Positions 43,180 through 52,206 are shown, numbered from the stretch's first letter. The stretch: 53,322 nt of DNA from DATAFF01 sp044870245 (GCA_044870245.1 JBIOYR010000006.1:1-53322); one strand, 5' to 3'. The notes: generated from the letters alone by a model not told the origin. Translations and numbers: made by a program.

Positions 43180-45210
43180 TCAGCTGCGCCGCCGGCGCCG
43201 ACGTTCGCCGCCGTCCTCGGGAGCCTGGGCCGGCTTCGGCGCGGGGAGCGTCACCGCCTTGCCGAGATTAGGATAGGCGGCACTCTTGTGCGGGATCGCC
43301 ATGGCTTCGACGAAATGGTGCTGGAACAGCGGCTCGACTGCCGTTTCGATCTTCTCGATGCGGCGCACCACCTGCTCGATCTCGTCGCGCCCCTCGGTGT
43401 TGAGGAGGGCGATGCGAGCCCCCGTTCCGGCAGCATTCCCGGCCGACTGCACCCGCTCGAGCGGGCAATCGGGGATCAGCCCGAGGACCATCGCGTAGGT
43501 GGTGTCGATATGGCTGCCGAAGGCGCCGGCCAGCCGGATGGTATCGACCGCATCCACCCCAAGCTTGTCCATCAGCAGCCGGGTGCCGGCATAGAGGGCC
43601 GCCTTGGCGAGCTGGATGGCGCGGACATCGTTCTGGGTGATGGTGATTGCCGGCTCGCCGTCGCGAATGGCGTAGGAAAAGGTCCGACCGCTCGGCCGGA
43701 CCCGCGGCGAGCGCGCCGCCTGCGTTCCGTCGATCAGCCCGTCCTGATTGATGATGCCGCTCAAATACATCTCGGCGATCACCTCGATGATGCCGGAGCC
43801 GCATATGCCGGTGACGCCGGTTGCCGCGGCCGCTTCCTCGAAGCCCGGCTCGTTCGACCACAGATCGCTGCCGATCACCTTGTAGCGCGGCTCGAGCGTG
43901 TCGCGATCGATCCGCACCCGCTCGATGGCTCCCGGCGCGGCGCGCTGGCCGCAGGAGATCTGCGCCCCCTCGAAAGCCGGGCCGGTCGGCGAGGAGCAGG
44001 CGAGCAGCCGCTGGCGATTGCCGAGGACGATCTCGGCATTGGTGCCGACATCGACGACCAGCATCAGCTCATCCGACAGATGAGGCGATTCCGAAAGCAC
44101 GACGCCGGCGGTGTCGGCGCCGACATGGCCGGCGATGCAGGGCAGCACGTAAAGCCGCGCGCCGGGATTGAGCTCGAGGTCGAGCTCAGCCGCGCGGGTG
44201 GTGATCGGCAGGCCGCTGGCAAGCGCAAAGGGCGCACCGCCGAGCTCGGTCGGATCGATGCCGAGGAACAGATGGTGCATCACCGGATTGCCCACCACCG
44301 CGAGCTCGACAATGTCGGTCACCTCGGTCTCGGCGAGCGCCGCGACCTCGCGGGCCAGCGCGTTGATGGCCTCGCGGATCGCGCTCGTCATCTCGCGGTC
44401 GCCGCCCGGATTCATCATGACATAGGAGACCCGGCTCATCAGGTCCTCGCCGAAGCGGATCTGCGGGTTCATCGCCCCGGCCGAGGCAAGCACCTCGCCG
44501 GTGGACAATGAGCAGAGATGGGCCGCGACCGTGGTCGAGCCGATGTCGATGGCGAGCCCATGGATGCGGTCATGGAATCCCGGCCAGATGGCGGTGATGC
44601 CGGCCACGCCGCCGGGCAGCCGATGGTGGACGGCGCAGGTGATCTTCCATTCGCCCTGCCGCAGCGTCTTCTGGAGATCGCGAATGATCGCGAGATCCGT
44701 CGTCAGCCCCTCGAGCCCCCATTGTCGCCCGAGCGCCGCATGGACCCGCTCGAGATCGGAGGAGGGGTGGTGCATGTCGGGCTCGTCGACCTCGACATAA
44801 TAGAGCCTGGTCGCCGGATTCATCGCGATGACGCGCGCATCGGCGCGCTTGCGGACGACCTGCTTGTGCACCTGCGAGTCGGGCGGCACGTCGATCACCA
44901 CATCGCCGAGGAGCTCAGCCTGGCAGGACAGGCGGCGACCGGGGCGTAATCCGCGCTTCTCCTCGTAGCGCAGCTCGACGCGATTGACCGGGCTGAGGTG
45001 ATCGGCGCGCGACATGATGCCGTGCTTGGCGAACTCGCCCTCCGACAGCGTCACCTGGCAACGCCCGCAAATGGCGCGGCCGCCGCACACGCTGTCGATG
45101 TCGACGCCGAGCGAGCGTGCCGCCTGGAGCACCGGCGTGCCGATCTCGAAACGCCCCCGTTTGCCGGAGGGCGTGAAGACGATCAGTGCGTCGCGACCGG
45201 GTCCGGCCAT
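43180..45210 (-). CDS. Reductive activator of corrinoid protein: 2Fe-2S ferredoxin + ASKHA domain (DUF4445), with Arg-rich tail
   Basis: A 676-aa ATP-dependent activator that returns oxidised Co(II) corrinoid protein to Co(I). The N-terminal [2Fe-2S] domain has C42, C48, C51 and C96. A linker leads to the ASKHA ATPase with IDIGSTTVAAHL and VVDVGTNAEIVLGN phosphate motifs and SGIIEVIAEMYLSG. The architecture matches RACo of acetogens more than methanogen RamA, which carries C-terminal 4Fe-4S clusters. It ends GGERRRRRRS, the same Arg-rich Ser-ending tail as on the HMT at 25910 and the adjacent methyl-THF methyltransferase. It is third gene of an operon, 8 bases after the methyltransferase stop. 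Confidence 0.92.
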   Translation of the reverse strand: MAGPGRDALIVFTPSGKRGRFEIGTPVLQAARSLGVDIDSVCGGRAICGRCQVTLSEGEFAKHGIMSRADHLSPVNRVELRYEEKRGLRPGRRLSCQAELLGDVVIDVPPDSQVHKQVVRKRADARVIAMNPATRLYYVEVDEPDMHHPSSDLERVHAALGRQWGLEGLTTDLAIIRDLQKTLRQGEWKITCAVHHRLPGGVAGITAIWPGFHDRIHGLAIDIGSTTVAAHLCSLSTGEVLASAGAMNPQIRFGEDLMSRVSYVMMNPGGDREMTSAIREAINALAREVAALAETEVTDIVELAVVGNPVMHHLFLGIDPTELGGAPFALASGLPITTRAAELDLELNPGARLYVLPCIAGHVGADTAGVVLSESPHLSDELMLVVDVGTNAEIVLGNRQRLLACSSPTGPAFEGAQISCGQRAAPGAIERVRIDRDTLEPRYKVIGSDLWSNEPGFEEAAAATGVTGICGSGIIEVIAEMYLSGIINQDGLIDGTQAARSPRVRPSGRTFSYAIRDGEPAITITQNDVRAIQLAKAALYAGTRLLMDKLGVDAVDTIRLAGAFGSHIDTTYAMVLGLIPDCPLERVQSAGNAAGTGARIALLNTEGRDEIEQVVRRIEKIETAVEPLFQHHFVEAMAIPHKSAAYPNLGKAVTLPAPKPAQAPEDGGERRRRRRS

Positions 45211-45218
45211 GAGATCAG

Positions 45219-46199
45219 TCAGCTGCGCCGACGGCGGCGCTCCTCGCGTTCGCGCCGCCTCGCGTCGATATCGCTTCCGCCGGCGCTCGGCTGGCAGCTG
45301 TCGCCCGAGCCGGCCGCCGCCGCGCCCGGTGCCGCGCCGCCCACCGGCTCGCGGAATTTGCGAATCCAGCCGAGGCAGTTGGCATCGACGCCGTTCAGCA
45401 CGTTGGCACCCATGATGGCGTGCATGTCTTCATCATGCAGCGGGTTCATGATCGCCGAGGTCATCCCATGCGATGCGGCCATCGCCAGGAAATAGCCGGT
45501 GAGGGACCGCCGGTTGGGCATGCCGAAGGAGATGTTGGAGGCGCCGCAGGTGGTGTTGACCTTGAGCTCCTCGCGCAGCCGGCGCACCAGCCGGAAGACC
45601 TGCTGGCCGGCAGTGCCCATGGCGCCGATCGGCATGACCAGCGGGTCGACGACGATGTCATGCGGCTTGATGCCGTAATCGGCGGCGCGCTCGACGATCT
45701 TCTTGGCGACCGCGAAACGCACGTCAGGATCCTCGCTGATGCCGGTCTCGTCATTGGAGATCGCAACCACCGGCACATTGTACTTGGCGACCAGCGGCAG
45801 GATCGTCTCGAGCCGGTCTTCCTCGCCGGTGACCGAGTTGACGAGCGGCCGGCCCTTGACCGTCTCCAGCCCGACCTTGAGCGCCGCCGGAACCGAGGAA
45901 TCGATGCAGATCGGGATGTCAACGGCCTCCTGCACGATCTCGAGCGTCTGTTTCAACAGCGGCGGTTCGCTCTCATTGGGATTGACGGCGGTGACGCCGG
46001 CATTGACGTCGAGAATATGGGCACCGGCCTTGGCCTGCGCCAGCGCGTCGGCCCTGATCGTTTCGAAATTGCCGGCGATCATCTCGGCGGCAAGCTTCTT
46101 GCGACCGGTCGGGTTGATCCGCTCTCCGATGATGGTGAACGGCTTGTCGAAGCCGATGATCACCTGCTTGCGCGCGGATGCAACCAACGTGTGGGTCAT
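45219..46199 (-). CDS. Methyltetrahydrofolate:corrinoid methyltransferase (AcsE/MtgA-like) with Arg-rich tail
   Basis: A 326-aa pterin-binding TIM barrel (DHPS family). Marks are FTIIGERINPTGRKK, AGAHILDVNAGV, PICIDSSVPAAL, AISNDETGISEDP, DIVVDPLVMPIG and TTCGASNISFGMPNRR, all typical of methyl-THF:corrinoid methyltransferases. In aerobes it runs in the direction methyl-corrinoid to methyl-THF, feeding the C1 pool, or reverse to supply methionine synthesis. After the barrel (ending about residue 285) an Ala/Gly linker leads to DARRREREERRRRRS, an Arg-rich tail absent from ordinary family members I recall. The start ATG overlaps the stop of the PF13769 gene by four bases. Confidence 0.93.
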   Translation of the reverse strand: MTHTLVASARKQVIIGFDKPFTIIGERINPTGRKKLAAEMIAGNFETIRADALAQAKAGAHILDVNAGVTAVNPNESEPPLLKQTLEIVQEAVDIPICIDSSVPAALKVGLETVKGRPLVNSVTGEEDRLETILPLVAKYNVPVVAISNDETGISEDPDVRFAVAKKIVERAADYGIKPHDIVVDPLVMPIGAMGTAGQQVFRLVRRLREELKVNTTCGASNISFGMPNRRSLTGYFLAMAASHGMTSAIMNPLHDEDMHAIMGANVLNGVDANCLGWIRKFREPVGGAAPGAAAAGSGDSCQPSAGGSDIDARRREREERRRRRS

Positions 46200-46522
46200 G
46201 ACACTCCCCCTCTTCCTGATCTCGGCTCCGCCCAGCCACCATTGGCAATGAGCCGCTTCAAACGGTCCCGATCATAGCGATCGCAAAGGTCGCGCTCGGC
46301 CATGTCGGCCTCCTTGGCGAGGTCGTCGGACACCTCGGTCGGGCTCTCGCGGCGCCATTCCTCTAGGTAATCGTCGGTGGCGGCAGCGTCGCCCCGCATC
46401 GCCGCCATGTCGATCGCTTCCTGAAAAACGGCAGGAAGGAGGCGTTTTTCATTGGACCGGCCCGCCTTCACGATCACCTGGGAGGGAATGTCGCGCCAGT
46501 AGAGGATTGTCAGCTGCGCCAT
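46196..46522 (-). CDS. PF13769 'virulence factor'-family protein of the methyl-transfer operon
   Basis: A 108-aa protein from ATG 46522 (MAQLTILYWRDIPSQVIVKA), the conserved family N-terminus; an in-frame ATG at 46579 would add 19 residues not typical of the family. The rest, KRLLPAVFQEAIDMAAMRG then DDYLEEWRRE, matches PF13769. The family name is historical and no function is established. It is the first gene of the operon with the methyl-THF methyltransferase (4-base overlap) and the ASKHA activator, so a role in C1 transfer or C1-carrier handling is more likely than virulence. Confidence 0.82.
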   Translation of the reverse strand: MAQLTILYWRDIPSQVIVKAGRSNEKRLLPAVFQEAIDMAAMRGDAAATDDYLEEWRRESPTEVSDDLAKEADMAERDLCDRYDRDRLKRLIANGGWAEPRSGRGGVS

Positions 46523-46655
46523 CGGGGCCGGGCTCGTCTTGACGTGGTCATTGTTCGAATGCAGCTTTATATGTGTCATGCGTATATGTCACGCCGTCGC
46601 GGCCGACCACCATGGGTCGAAATGCGACCGTCCAGCATTCAACAAGAGGTGGGAA

Positions 46656-47234
46656 ATGGATCGAAAGAGGGTCATCTCGAGCGTTGCAATCACCCGACTA
46701 CCTGCGGTCGCGCTTGTGGCTGGTTTCCTGGCCCCCTCATTGATCGCGCCGTCATTGGCGGCGACCTGCCCGCAGTCCGGCATCGCCGAGCGGGCGGGCA
46801 ACGCGATGATCCAGGCGGCGAAATCCGGCTCCCCGGCGGCTTTCTCCGGGGCGTTGCGGAGCTACGCCGATATGGGCTCGATCGCCATGTTCGCCCTCGG
46901 CAAGTACCGCAAGAACCTGCCGGCCGGCAAGCAGGCCGAGTTCGTTGCCCTGACCACCGACTATGTGTCGCGCACGCTGAACGACTTCCGGCTGAAGTTC
47001 CGGGCCGAGTCCATCACCATCAAGGACTGCGACGGCGAGACCATCAAGAGCGTCATCTTCTTCCTGGGCGGCAAGGGCAACCAGCCGGTCATCTGGCGGG
47101 TCAAGGGCTCGAAGGTGGCCGACGTCAACGTCCAGAACGTCTGGCTGGCCCAGCTCCTGCGCACCAATATCACCGGCATTCTCGACAAGAACGACGGCAA
47201 TTTCGGCAAGCTGTTCGATGAAATGAAGAAGTAG
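46656..47234 (+). CDS. MlaC/Ttg2D-family periplasmic protein
   Basis: A 192-aa exported protein. ATG 46656 follows AAGAGGTGGGA. The signal peptide covers about residues 1-36 (LPAVALVAGFLAPSLIAPSL, cleavage near SLAA). The MlaC pattern is visible: MFALGKYRKNLPAGKQAEFVALTTDYVSRT then an NTF2-like sheet ending DVNVQNVWLAQLLRTNITGI. MlaC proteins carry phospholipids between membranes with an MlaFEDB transporter, which is absent here. This is an orphan or divergent copy. Confidence 0.8.
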   Translation: MDRKRVISSVAITRLPAVALVAGFLAPSLIAPSLAATCPQSGIAERAGNAMIQAAKSGSPAAFSGALRSYADMGSIAMFALGKYRKNLPAGKQAEFVALTTDYVSRTLNDFRLKFRAESITIKDCDGETIKSVIFFLGGKGNQPVIWRVKGSKVADVNVQNVWLAQLLRTNITGILDKNDGNFGKLFDEMKK

Positions 47235-47365
47235 CGGCCGGCCGGCGCCTTCTCTCGCTTCGTGGTTGTCGCATCTGATCGGATTCTGGACGTTTGGACC
47301 GGGGCTGAGCCCTTTTCCTTGCTCTATCGCTCGGCAATCGCTCAATGTCCCCGAGGACCGTCCCG

Positions 47366-48934
47366 ATGTCCGACCCCGAAGCTTCAGCCGATGCCGGCTC
47401 CCGACGCGCGCGACGATCCGGTGGCGGTGCCGAAGCGCGGCGGGCCCAACGCTCGGGCGCCGGGCCGGGCCCCCAGCTCACCTACATCAAGCGGCAGATC
47501 CCGCTCTATGAGGTGCTGACCGAGGAAGGTCTGACCCTCATCGAGAACAATGCCGAGACCATCCTTCAGGAGATCGGCATCGACTTCCGCGACGATCCGG
47601 AAGCGCTCGACCTGTGGCGCCAGGCCGGCGCCGAGGTCAAGGGCGAGCGCGTCCGCTTTCCCAGAGGGCTCGTGCGCGCATTGATCAAGACGGCGCCGAC
47701 CACCTTCACCCAGCGCGCCAGGAACCCGGCAAGGAACGTCGAGATCGGCGGGCGCAACCTGGTTTTCGCGCCGGTCTACGGCCCGCCCTTCATCCGCAAT
47801 CTCGATGAGGGGCGACGCTATGCGACGATCGAGGACTTCCGTAACTTCGTGAAGCTCGCCTATCTCGCGCCGCCGCTTCACCATTCCGGCGGGACAGTCT
47901 GCGAGCCGGTCGACATCCCCGTCGCCAAGCGCCACCTCGACATGGTCTACAGCCATATCCGCTATTCCGACAAGCCGTTCATGGGCTCGGTGACGGCGCC
48001 GGAGCGGGCCGACGACTCGGTCGCCATGGCCCGCATCGTGTTCGGCGACAAATTCGTCGACGAGAACTGCGTGATGGTCAATCTCATCAACGCCAACTCG
48101 CCGCTGGTGTTCGATGCGACGATGGTCGGCGCGCTCAAGGTCTATGCCAGGGCCAACCAGGGAACGATCATCTCGCCCTTCATCCTCTCGGGCGCCATGT
48201 CGGCGGTGACGGTGATCGGGACGCTGACCCAGATCCTGGCCGAAGCCTCGGTCGGCATGGCCTTTGCCCAGCTCTGCCGCAAGGGCGCTCCCGTCATTTT
48301 CGGCACCTTCGCCAGCTCGGTGTCGATGCAGTCCGGCGCTCCGACCTTCGGCACCCCGGAGCCGGCGCATGTGCTGTTCGGCGCCGCCCAGCTGGCCCGC
48401 CGCCTCGGCGTCCCCTTCCGCTCCGGCGGCGCGCTGTGCGCCTCCAAGCTGCCCGATGCGCAAGCGGCAAGCGAGAGCTCGAACACCCTCTGGCCGACCC
48501 TGCTCGGCGGGGTGAATTTCGTCCTCCATGCCGCCGGCTGGCTCGAGGGGGGTCTCGTATCGGGCTACGAGAAGCTGATGATCGATGTCGACCAGCTTTC
48601 GATGCTCCAGCGCTTCGCCGACGGCGTCGATCTGAGCGAGAACGGCCAGGCGCTCGATGCCATTCGCGAGGTCGGCCCCGGCAGCCACTTTCTCGGCTGT
48701 GCCCATACCCAGGCGAATTTCGAAACGGCGTTCTGGCGCTCGAGCCTCGCCGACAACAACTCCTTCGAGCAGTGGCGCGACAGCGGCTCGAAGGACATCG
48801 CGGTTCGCGCGAACGGGCTGTGGAAGCGCCAGCTCCGCGAGTATGAGGCCCCGCCGCTCGATCCGGCCCTCGACGAGGCGCTCCAGGCCTTCATTGCCAA
48901 GCGCAAGGCGGTGCTGCCGGACAGCGTGGCCTGA
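47366..48934 (+). CDS. MttB-family methyltransferase, paralog D (non-pyrrolysine)
   Basis: A 522-aa protein. I chose ATG 47366 (MSDPEASADAGSRRARRS) because GAGGA lies 8 bases upstream; the ATG at 47345 has none. Segments are NNAETILQEIGIDFRDD, INANSPLVFDATMVGAL, SPFILSGAMSAVTVIGTL, VSMQSGAPTFGTPEPAHV and REVGPGSHFLGCAHTQ. It is related to B and C but clearly separate. The N-terminus has two Arg clusters (GSRRARRSGGGAEARRAQRS). No in-frame TAG. A peptide-type binding protein follows after 160 bases, suggesting uptake of the substrate. Confidence 0.93.
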   Translation: MSDPEASADAGSRRARRSGGGAEARRAQRSGAGPGPQLTYIKRQIPLYEVLTEEGLTLIENNAETILQEIGIDFRDDPEALDLWRQAGAEVKGERVRFPRGLVRALIKTAPTTFTQRARNPARNVEIGGRNLVFAPVYGPPFIRNLDEGRRYATIEDFRNFVKLAYLAPPLHHSGGTVCEPVDIPVAKRHLDMVYSHIRYSDKPFMGSVTAPERADDSVAMARIVFGDKFVDENCVMVNLINANSPLVFDATMVGALKVYARANQGTIISPFILSGAMSAVTVIGTLTQILAEASVGMAFAQLCRKGAPVIFGTFASSVSMQSGAPTFGTPEPAHVLFGAAQLARRLGVPFRSGGALCASKLPDAQAASESSNTLWPTLLGGVNFVLHAAGWLEGGLVSGYEKLMIDVDQLSMLQRFADGVDLSENGQALDAIREVGPGSHFLGCAHTQANFETAFWRSSLADNNSFEQWRDSGSKDIAVRANGLWKRQLREYEAPPLDPALDEALQAFIAKRKAVLPDSVA

Positions 48935-49096
48935 CCCGATGGCAGTCCGTGAACTGTCGATTGATTGCAACCTGTTCACTTTGCGCGAGTTTGCCGCGGT
49001 GCTACCGTCTGCAACATTCGCGCCCGAGACAGCCCCAGGCCCTGGCGCACTCGGAGCATTAGCGATTGGGCCAATATGCCCATGGGAGGAAATGGA

Positions 49097-50761
49097 ATGT
49101 CCAACAAGGAACACATTTGGATTCCGCGGTTGAAGCAGCAGCTGGCCGATCGCCTGATCGGCCGGCGCGAGTTCATCCGCTATTCGGCCTTGCTCGGAAT
49201 GTCGGCGGGCGCGGCCTATATGTGGGCCGGCAAGATCACCGGCCAGCCGATCGCCCCGCCGGCCCGCGCCGCCGAGCTGCCCAAGGGTGGTGTTCTCAAG
49301 GTCGCGATGCGGGTTCCCAAGCTCGACAGCCCTCATACCTTTTCTTGGATCTACGATGCGAACGTGGTCCGTCAGGTCAATGGCTATCTGACCCGCACCG
49401 GCATCGACAATGTCACCCGGCCGGCGCTCGCCTCGAAATGGGAAGCCTCCGAGGACCTGAAGACCTGGACCTTCACCATTGCCGACATCAACTGGCATGA
49501 CGGCCGCCCCCTTACCGCCGAGGACGCCGCCTGGAACATCAAGCGCTGCCTCGATGAAGCGACCGGTTCCTCGGTGCTCGGCCTGATGAAGGGCTACATG
49601 CTCAAGGAGGTCGACAAGGGCAAGAAGGACGACAAGGGCAACCCCGCCATGTCGACCGAGCTGTGGGACGCCAATGCCATCGAGGTGAAGGATCCGAAGA
49701 CCCTGATCCTGCATCTCAAGGAGCCGCAGGTCGCGGTGCCCGAGCATTTCTTCCACTATCCCTTCCCGATGCTCGATCCCAAGGAGAATGGCGTGTGGGG
49801 CGTCAAATCCAATGGCACCGGCGCCTTTACAGCGGCCGAGATCGAGGTCGGCCGCAAGGCCGTCCTCAAGGCGGTCGAAGGACGCGGCGCCCATCTCGAT
49901 GCCATCGAGTTCATCGATCTCGGCGACAACCCTTCCGCCCAGGCGGCGGCCCTTGCCTCCAAGCAGGTCCATGGCCTTTATGAAACGAATGTCGAGCAGC
50001 TCGAGCTCTATCAGAGCATGGATCACGTCAACCGCTACGACGCGGTCACCGCCGACACCTGCGTCGCCCGCATGCAGCCGGTCAAGCCGTTCGACGACCC
50101 GAAGGTGCGCAAGGCCATGCGGCTCGCCACCGACCAGGCCAAGATACTGGAGCTCGCTCATCGCAACCTCGGCGCGGTCGCCGAGCATCACCACGTCTCG
50201 CCGGTTCACCCCGACTACAAGAAGCTCGAGATGGTGACGCAGAACATCGAGGCGGCCAAGAAGCTGCTCGAGGAGGCCGGCTACAAGGACGGGATCGACA
50301 TCGAGATCTTCGGCAAGTCGGATCCGACCTGGGAAGGTGCGGCGATCGAGGCGATGGTCGAGCAGTGGAAGCCGGCCGGGATCAGGGCCAAGATCAACAT
50401 TCTTCCCTCGGCCAAGTACTGGGATATCTGGACCACCGTCCCATTCGGCTTCACGATCTGGGCCCACCGCCCGCTCGGCTTCATGGTTCTCGCGCTCGCC
50501 TATCGCACCGGCGTGCCGTGGAACGAGTCGAAATATTCCAACAAGGAATTCGACGACCTGCTGACCAAGGCCGAGGGCACGCTCGATGTCGCGGCGCGCG
50601 CCGAGATCATCGGTCAGCTCGAGAAGATCATGCAGGAGGATGGGCCGATCGTGCAGCCGCTCTGGCGGGCGCTCTTCACCTACTACGACAAGCGGGTGCA
50701 GGGCTTCCAGATGCATCCGACCCGCTACATTTTCGGTGAGGAACTGGCCATCCAGTCTTGA
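49097..50761 (+). CDS. ABC transporter substrate-binding protein, family 5 (peptide/opine type), Tat-exported
   Basis: A 554-aa periplasmic protein. ATG 49097 follows GGGAGG. It has a twin-arginine signal (LIGRREFIRYSALLGMSAGA) with processing near ARAAE. The SBP_bac_5 fold is shown by SKWEASEDLKTWTFTI, INWHDGRPLTAEDAAWNIKR, GTGAFTAAEIEVGRKAVLKA, DDPKVRKAMRLATDQAKIL and QLEKIMQEDGPIVQPLW. No DppBC permease genes follow in the window. Location after mttB-D suggests a methylated amine or betaine-like ligand. The stop codon TGA merges into a heptamer repeat. Confidence 0.9.
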   Translation: MSNKEHIWIPRLKQQLADRLIGRREFIRYSALLGMSAGAAYMWAGKITGQPIAPPARAAELPKGGVLKVAMRVPKLDSPHTFSWIYDANVVRQVNGYLTRTGIDNVTRPALASKWEASEDLKTWTFTIADINWHDGRPLTAEDAAWNIKRCLDEATGSSVLGLMKGYMLKEVDKGKKDDKGNPAMSTELWDANAIEVKDPKTLILHLKEPQVAVPEHFFHYPFPMLDPKENGVWGVKSNGTGAFTAAEIEVGRKAVLKAVEGRGAHLDAIEFIDLGDNPSAQAAALASKQVHGLYETNVEQLELYQSMDHVNRYDAVTADTCVARMQPVKPFDDPKVRKAMRLATDQAKILELAHRNLGAVAEHHHVSPVHPDYKKLEMVTQNIEAAKKLLEEAGYKDGIDIEIFGKSDPTWEGAAIEAMVEQWKPAGIRAKINILPSAKYWDIWTTVPFGFTIWAHRPLGFMVLALAYRTGVPWNESKYSNKEFDDLLTKAEGTLDVAARAEIIGQLEKIMQEDGPIVQPLWRALFTYYDKRVQGFQMHPTRYIFGEELAIQS

Positions 50762-50850
50762 GGCAGTTCGAGGCAGTCGGCATTAGGCAGTAGGTCGTGG
50801 GCAGCGCACGTCCCTACTGCCTACTGCCTATTTGTCTACTGCCTAGGCAT
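50759..50850. repeat. TAGGCAG-heptamer hairpin repeat
   Basis: Begins in the stop codon of the preceding gene (TGAGGCAG). The left arm includes AGGCAGT, CGGCATT and AGGCAGT. The right arm is CCTACTGCCTACTGCC, TATTTGTCTACTGCCTA. It occupies the first part of the 232-base gap before the next binding-protein gene; the rest of that gap shows no other clear feature. Confidence 0.85.
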
Positions 50851-50993
50851 TGCGACGTTGCTTCGGCTTCGTCATACTGCCGGCATTGCGCGGAGGCCAG
50901 AAGCCGGGAATACCGGACATTTATCAGACCGTCATGCCGCTGTGACAGTTAGCAAAACCGGACGGACACCGTATCCATCCGTCACCCAGGGAG

Positions 50994-52139
50994 ATGTCAG
51001 AGATGAAGTTCACTCGACCCATCAGCCGTCGCCGCCTTGTCAAAGGCAGCGCCGCGGCCGGCGCCGCCGTGCTCTTCGCACCGGCCTATATCAGGAACGC
51101 CCTTTCGAGCTCGGGCGAGATCAATGTGATGTTCTGGTCCGACGAGCTGCCGGAGGATTTCCTCAAGAAGTTCACCGAGAAGACAGGCATCAAGGTCAAC
51201 TTCACCGGGTTCGGCTCCAACGAGGAGCTCCAGAACAAGATGAAGGCCACCAAGGGCGAAGGTTTTGATCTGATCAGCCCGACGCTCAATCGGGTCTTGC
51301 AGTGGAAGGACCTCGCCGTCACCCAGGCCTGGGACATGAACAAGGTTCCCGTCGACCGCCTCAACCCCGCGATGGTCAAGGCCGGCGACATCTGGAACCT
51401 CGACGGCAAGGGCCAGCATTGGCTTCCCCATGTCTGGGGCACCGAAGGGATTTCCTGGCGCACCGACAAATGGCAGCCGAAGGGCGACTTCCCGAGCTAT
51501 GGCGACATCTGGGACGACGCCAATGCCGGCAAGACCATGGGCCGGACTCATTCCTTGATCTTCGGCGCCGGCCTGTGGATGGAAGGCGAAGGCAAGCTCG
51601 AGCCGGGCTCGATGCTCAAGGCCGCCTACGAGTCGGGAGACAAGATGAAACCGATTTGGCAGAAGGTGAGCGACTTCTGCGTCAGCAAGAAGAAGAACAT
51701 CAAGGTGCTGTGGAACGATGCCGATACCCAGAAGAACGGTTTGCTGAACGAGGGCATCGTTTGCGCTCAGACCTGGGACGGCCCGCCGATCGCGCTCAAG
51801 AATGACGGCCAGCCGGTGATGTACCGGGCGCCGAAGGAGGGCGCGATGGCATGGGTCGACGGCATGTCGATGCCGACCGGGGCCAAGAACATCGAGCAGG
51901 TCTACGCCTTCCTCGACTATGATTACACGCCGGAGCCGGCAGGCAAGGCGATCGAGAAGCACGGCTACAATTCGCCGGTGATCGGCGCCGACAAGTTCGC
52001 CGGCGACAAATATGCCAAGAACTTTGCCGACGCCTATCCTGGCGACGCGTTGTCCAAGCTCAATCCCTGGCCGGCCGAGCCGGCATGGTACACCGATCTC
52101 AGGGCGCAATTCGTCAACAGGTTCGAAAGCGCCAGCTGA
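50994..52139 (+). CDS. PotD-like ABC transporter substrate-binding protein, Tat-exported
   Basis: A 381-aa protein (378 if the ATG at 51003, better spaced from AGGGAG, is used). A twin-arginine signal (ISRRRLVKGSAAAGAAVLFA) is present. The extracellular binding protein family 1/8 pattern is seen in INVMFWSDELPEDFLKKFTE, WLPHVWGTEGISWRTDKW, and EGAMAWVDGMSMPTGAKNIE, as in polyamine and betaine binding proteins. The following gene is a PotA-like ATPase, and permeases are expected just beyond the window. Confidence 0.92.
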   Translation: MSEMKFTRPISRRRLVKGSAAAGAAVLFAPAYIRNALSSSGEINVMFWSDELPEDFLKKFTEKTGIKVNFTGFGSNEELQNKMKATKGEGFDLISPTLNRVLQWKDLAVTQAWDMNKVPVDRLNPAMVKAGDIWNLDGKGQHWLPHVWGTEGISWRTDKWQPKGDFPSYGDIWDDANAGKTMGRTHSLIFGAGLWMEGEGKLEPGSMLKAAYESGDKMKPIWQKVSDFCVSKKKNIKVLWNDADTQKNGLLNEGIVCAQTWDGPPIALKNDGQPVMYRAPKEGAMAWVDGMSMPTGAKNIEQVYAFLDYDYTPEPAGKAIEKHGYNSPVIGADKFAGDKYAKNFADAYPGDALSKLNPWPAEPAWYTDLRAQFVNRFESAS

Positions 52140-52151
52140 GCTTTTCCTTGC

Positions 52152-52180
52152 CCCTCCGAGGCTTGTTCCGCTTCGGAGGG
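52152..52180. promoter_or_regulatory. Intra-operon hairpin between the binding protein and ATPase genes
   Basis: A perfect 8-bp stem CCCTCCGA / TCGGAGGG with a 13-base loop starts 12 bases after the stop codon. There is no T-tract. Such stem-loops after a binding-protein gene typically protect its mRNA and lower downstream expression, giving more binding protein than ATPase. Confidence 0.6.
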
Positions 52181-52206
52181 CTGATCGTGCCGGAACGGGA
52201 GCAGGG

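Noticed and set aside
46196..46522. Virulence function suggested by the PF13769 family name
   Set aside because: The operon context is entirely C1 and corrinoid metabolism; the name is historical.
34340..48934. Pyrrolysine-containing MttB genes
   Set aside because: All four paralogs read through without an in-frame TAG, and no pyl genes are present.
47384..50716. Open frame of 1110 codons on the minus strand across mttB-D and the family 5 binding protein
   Set aside because: It is antisense to two clear genes, its translation is Gly/Arg/Asp/His-rich without domains, and such long shadows are expected from high-GC third-position bias.
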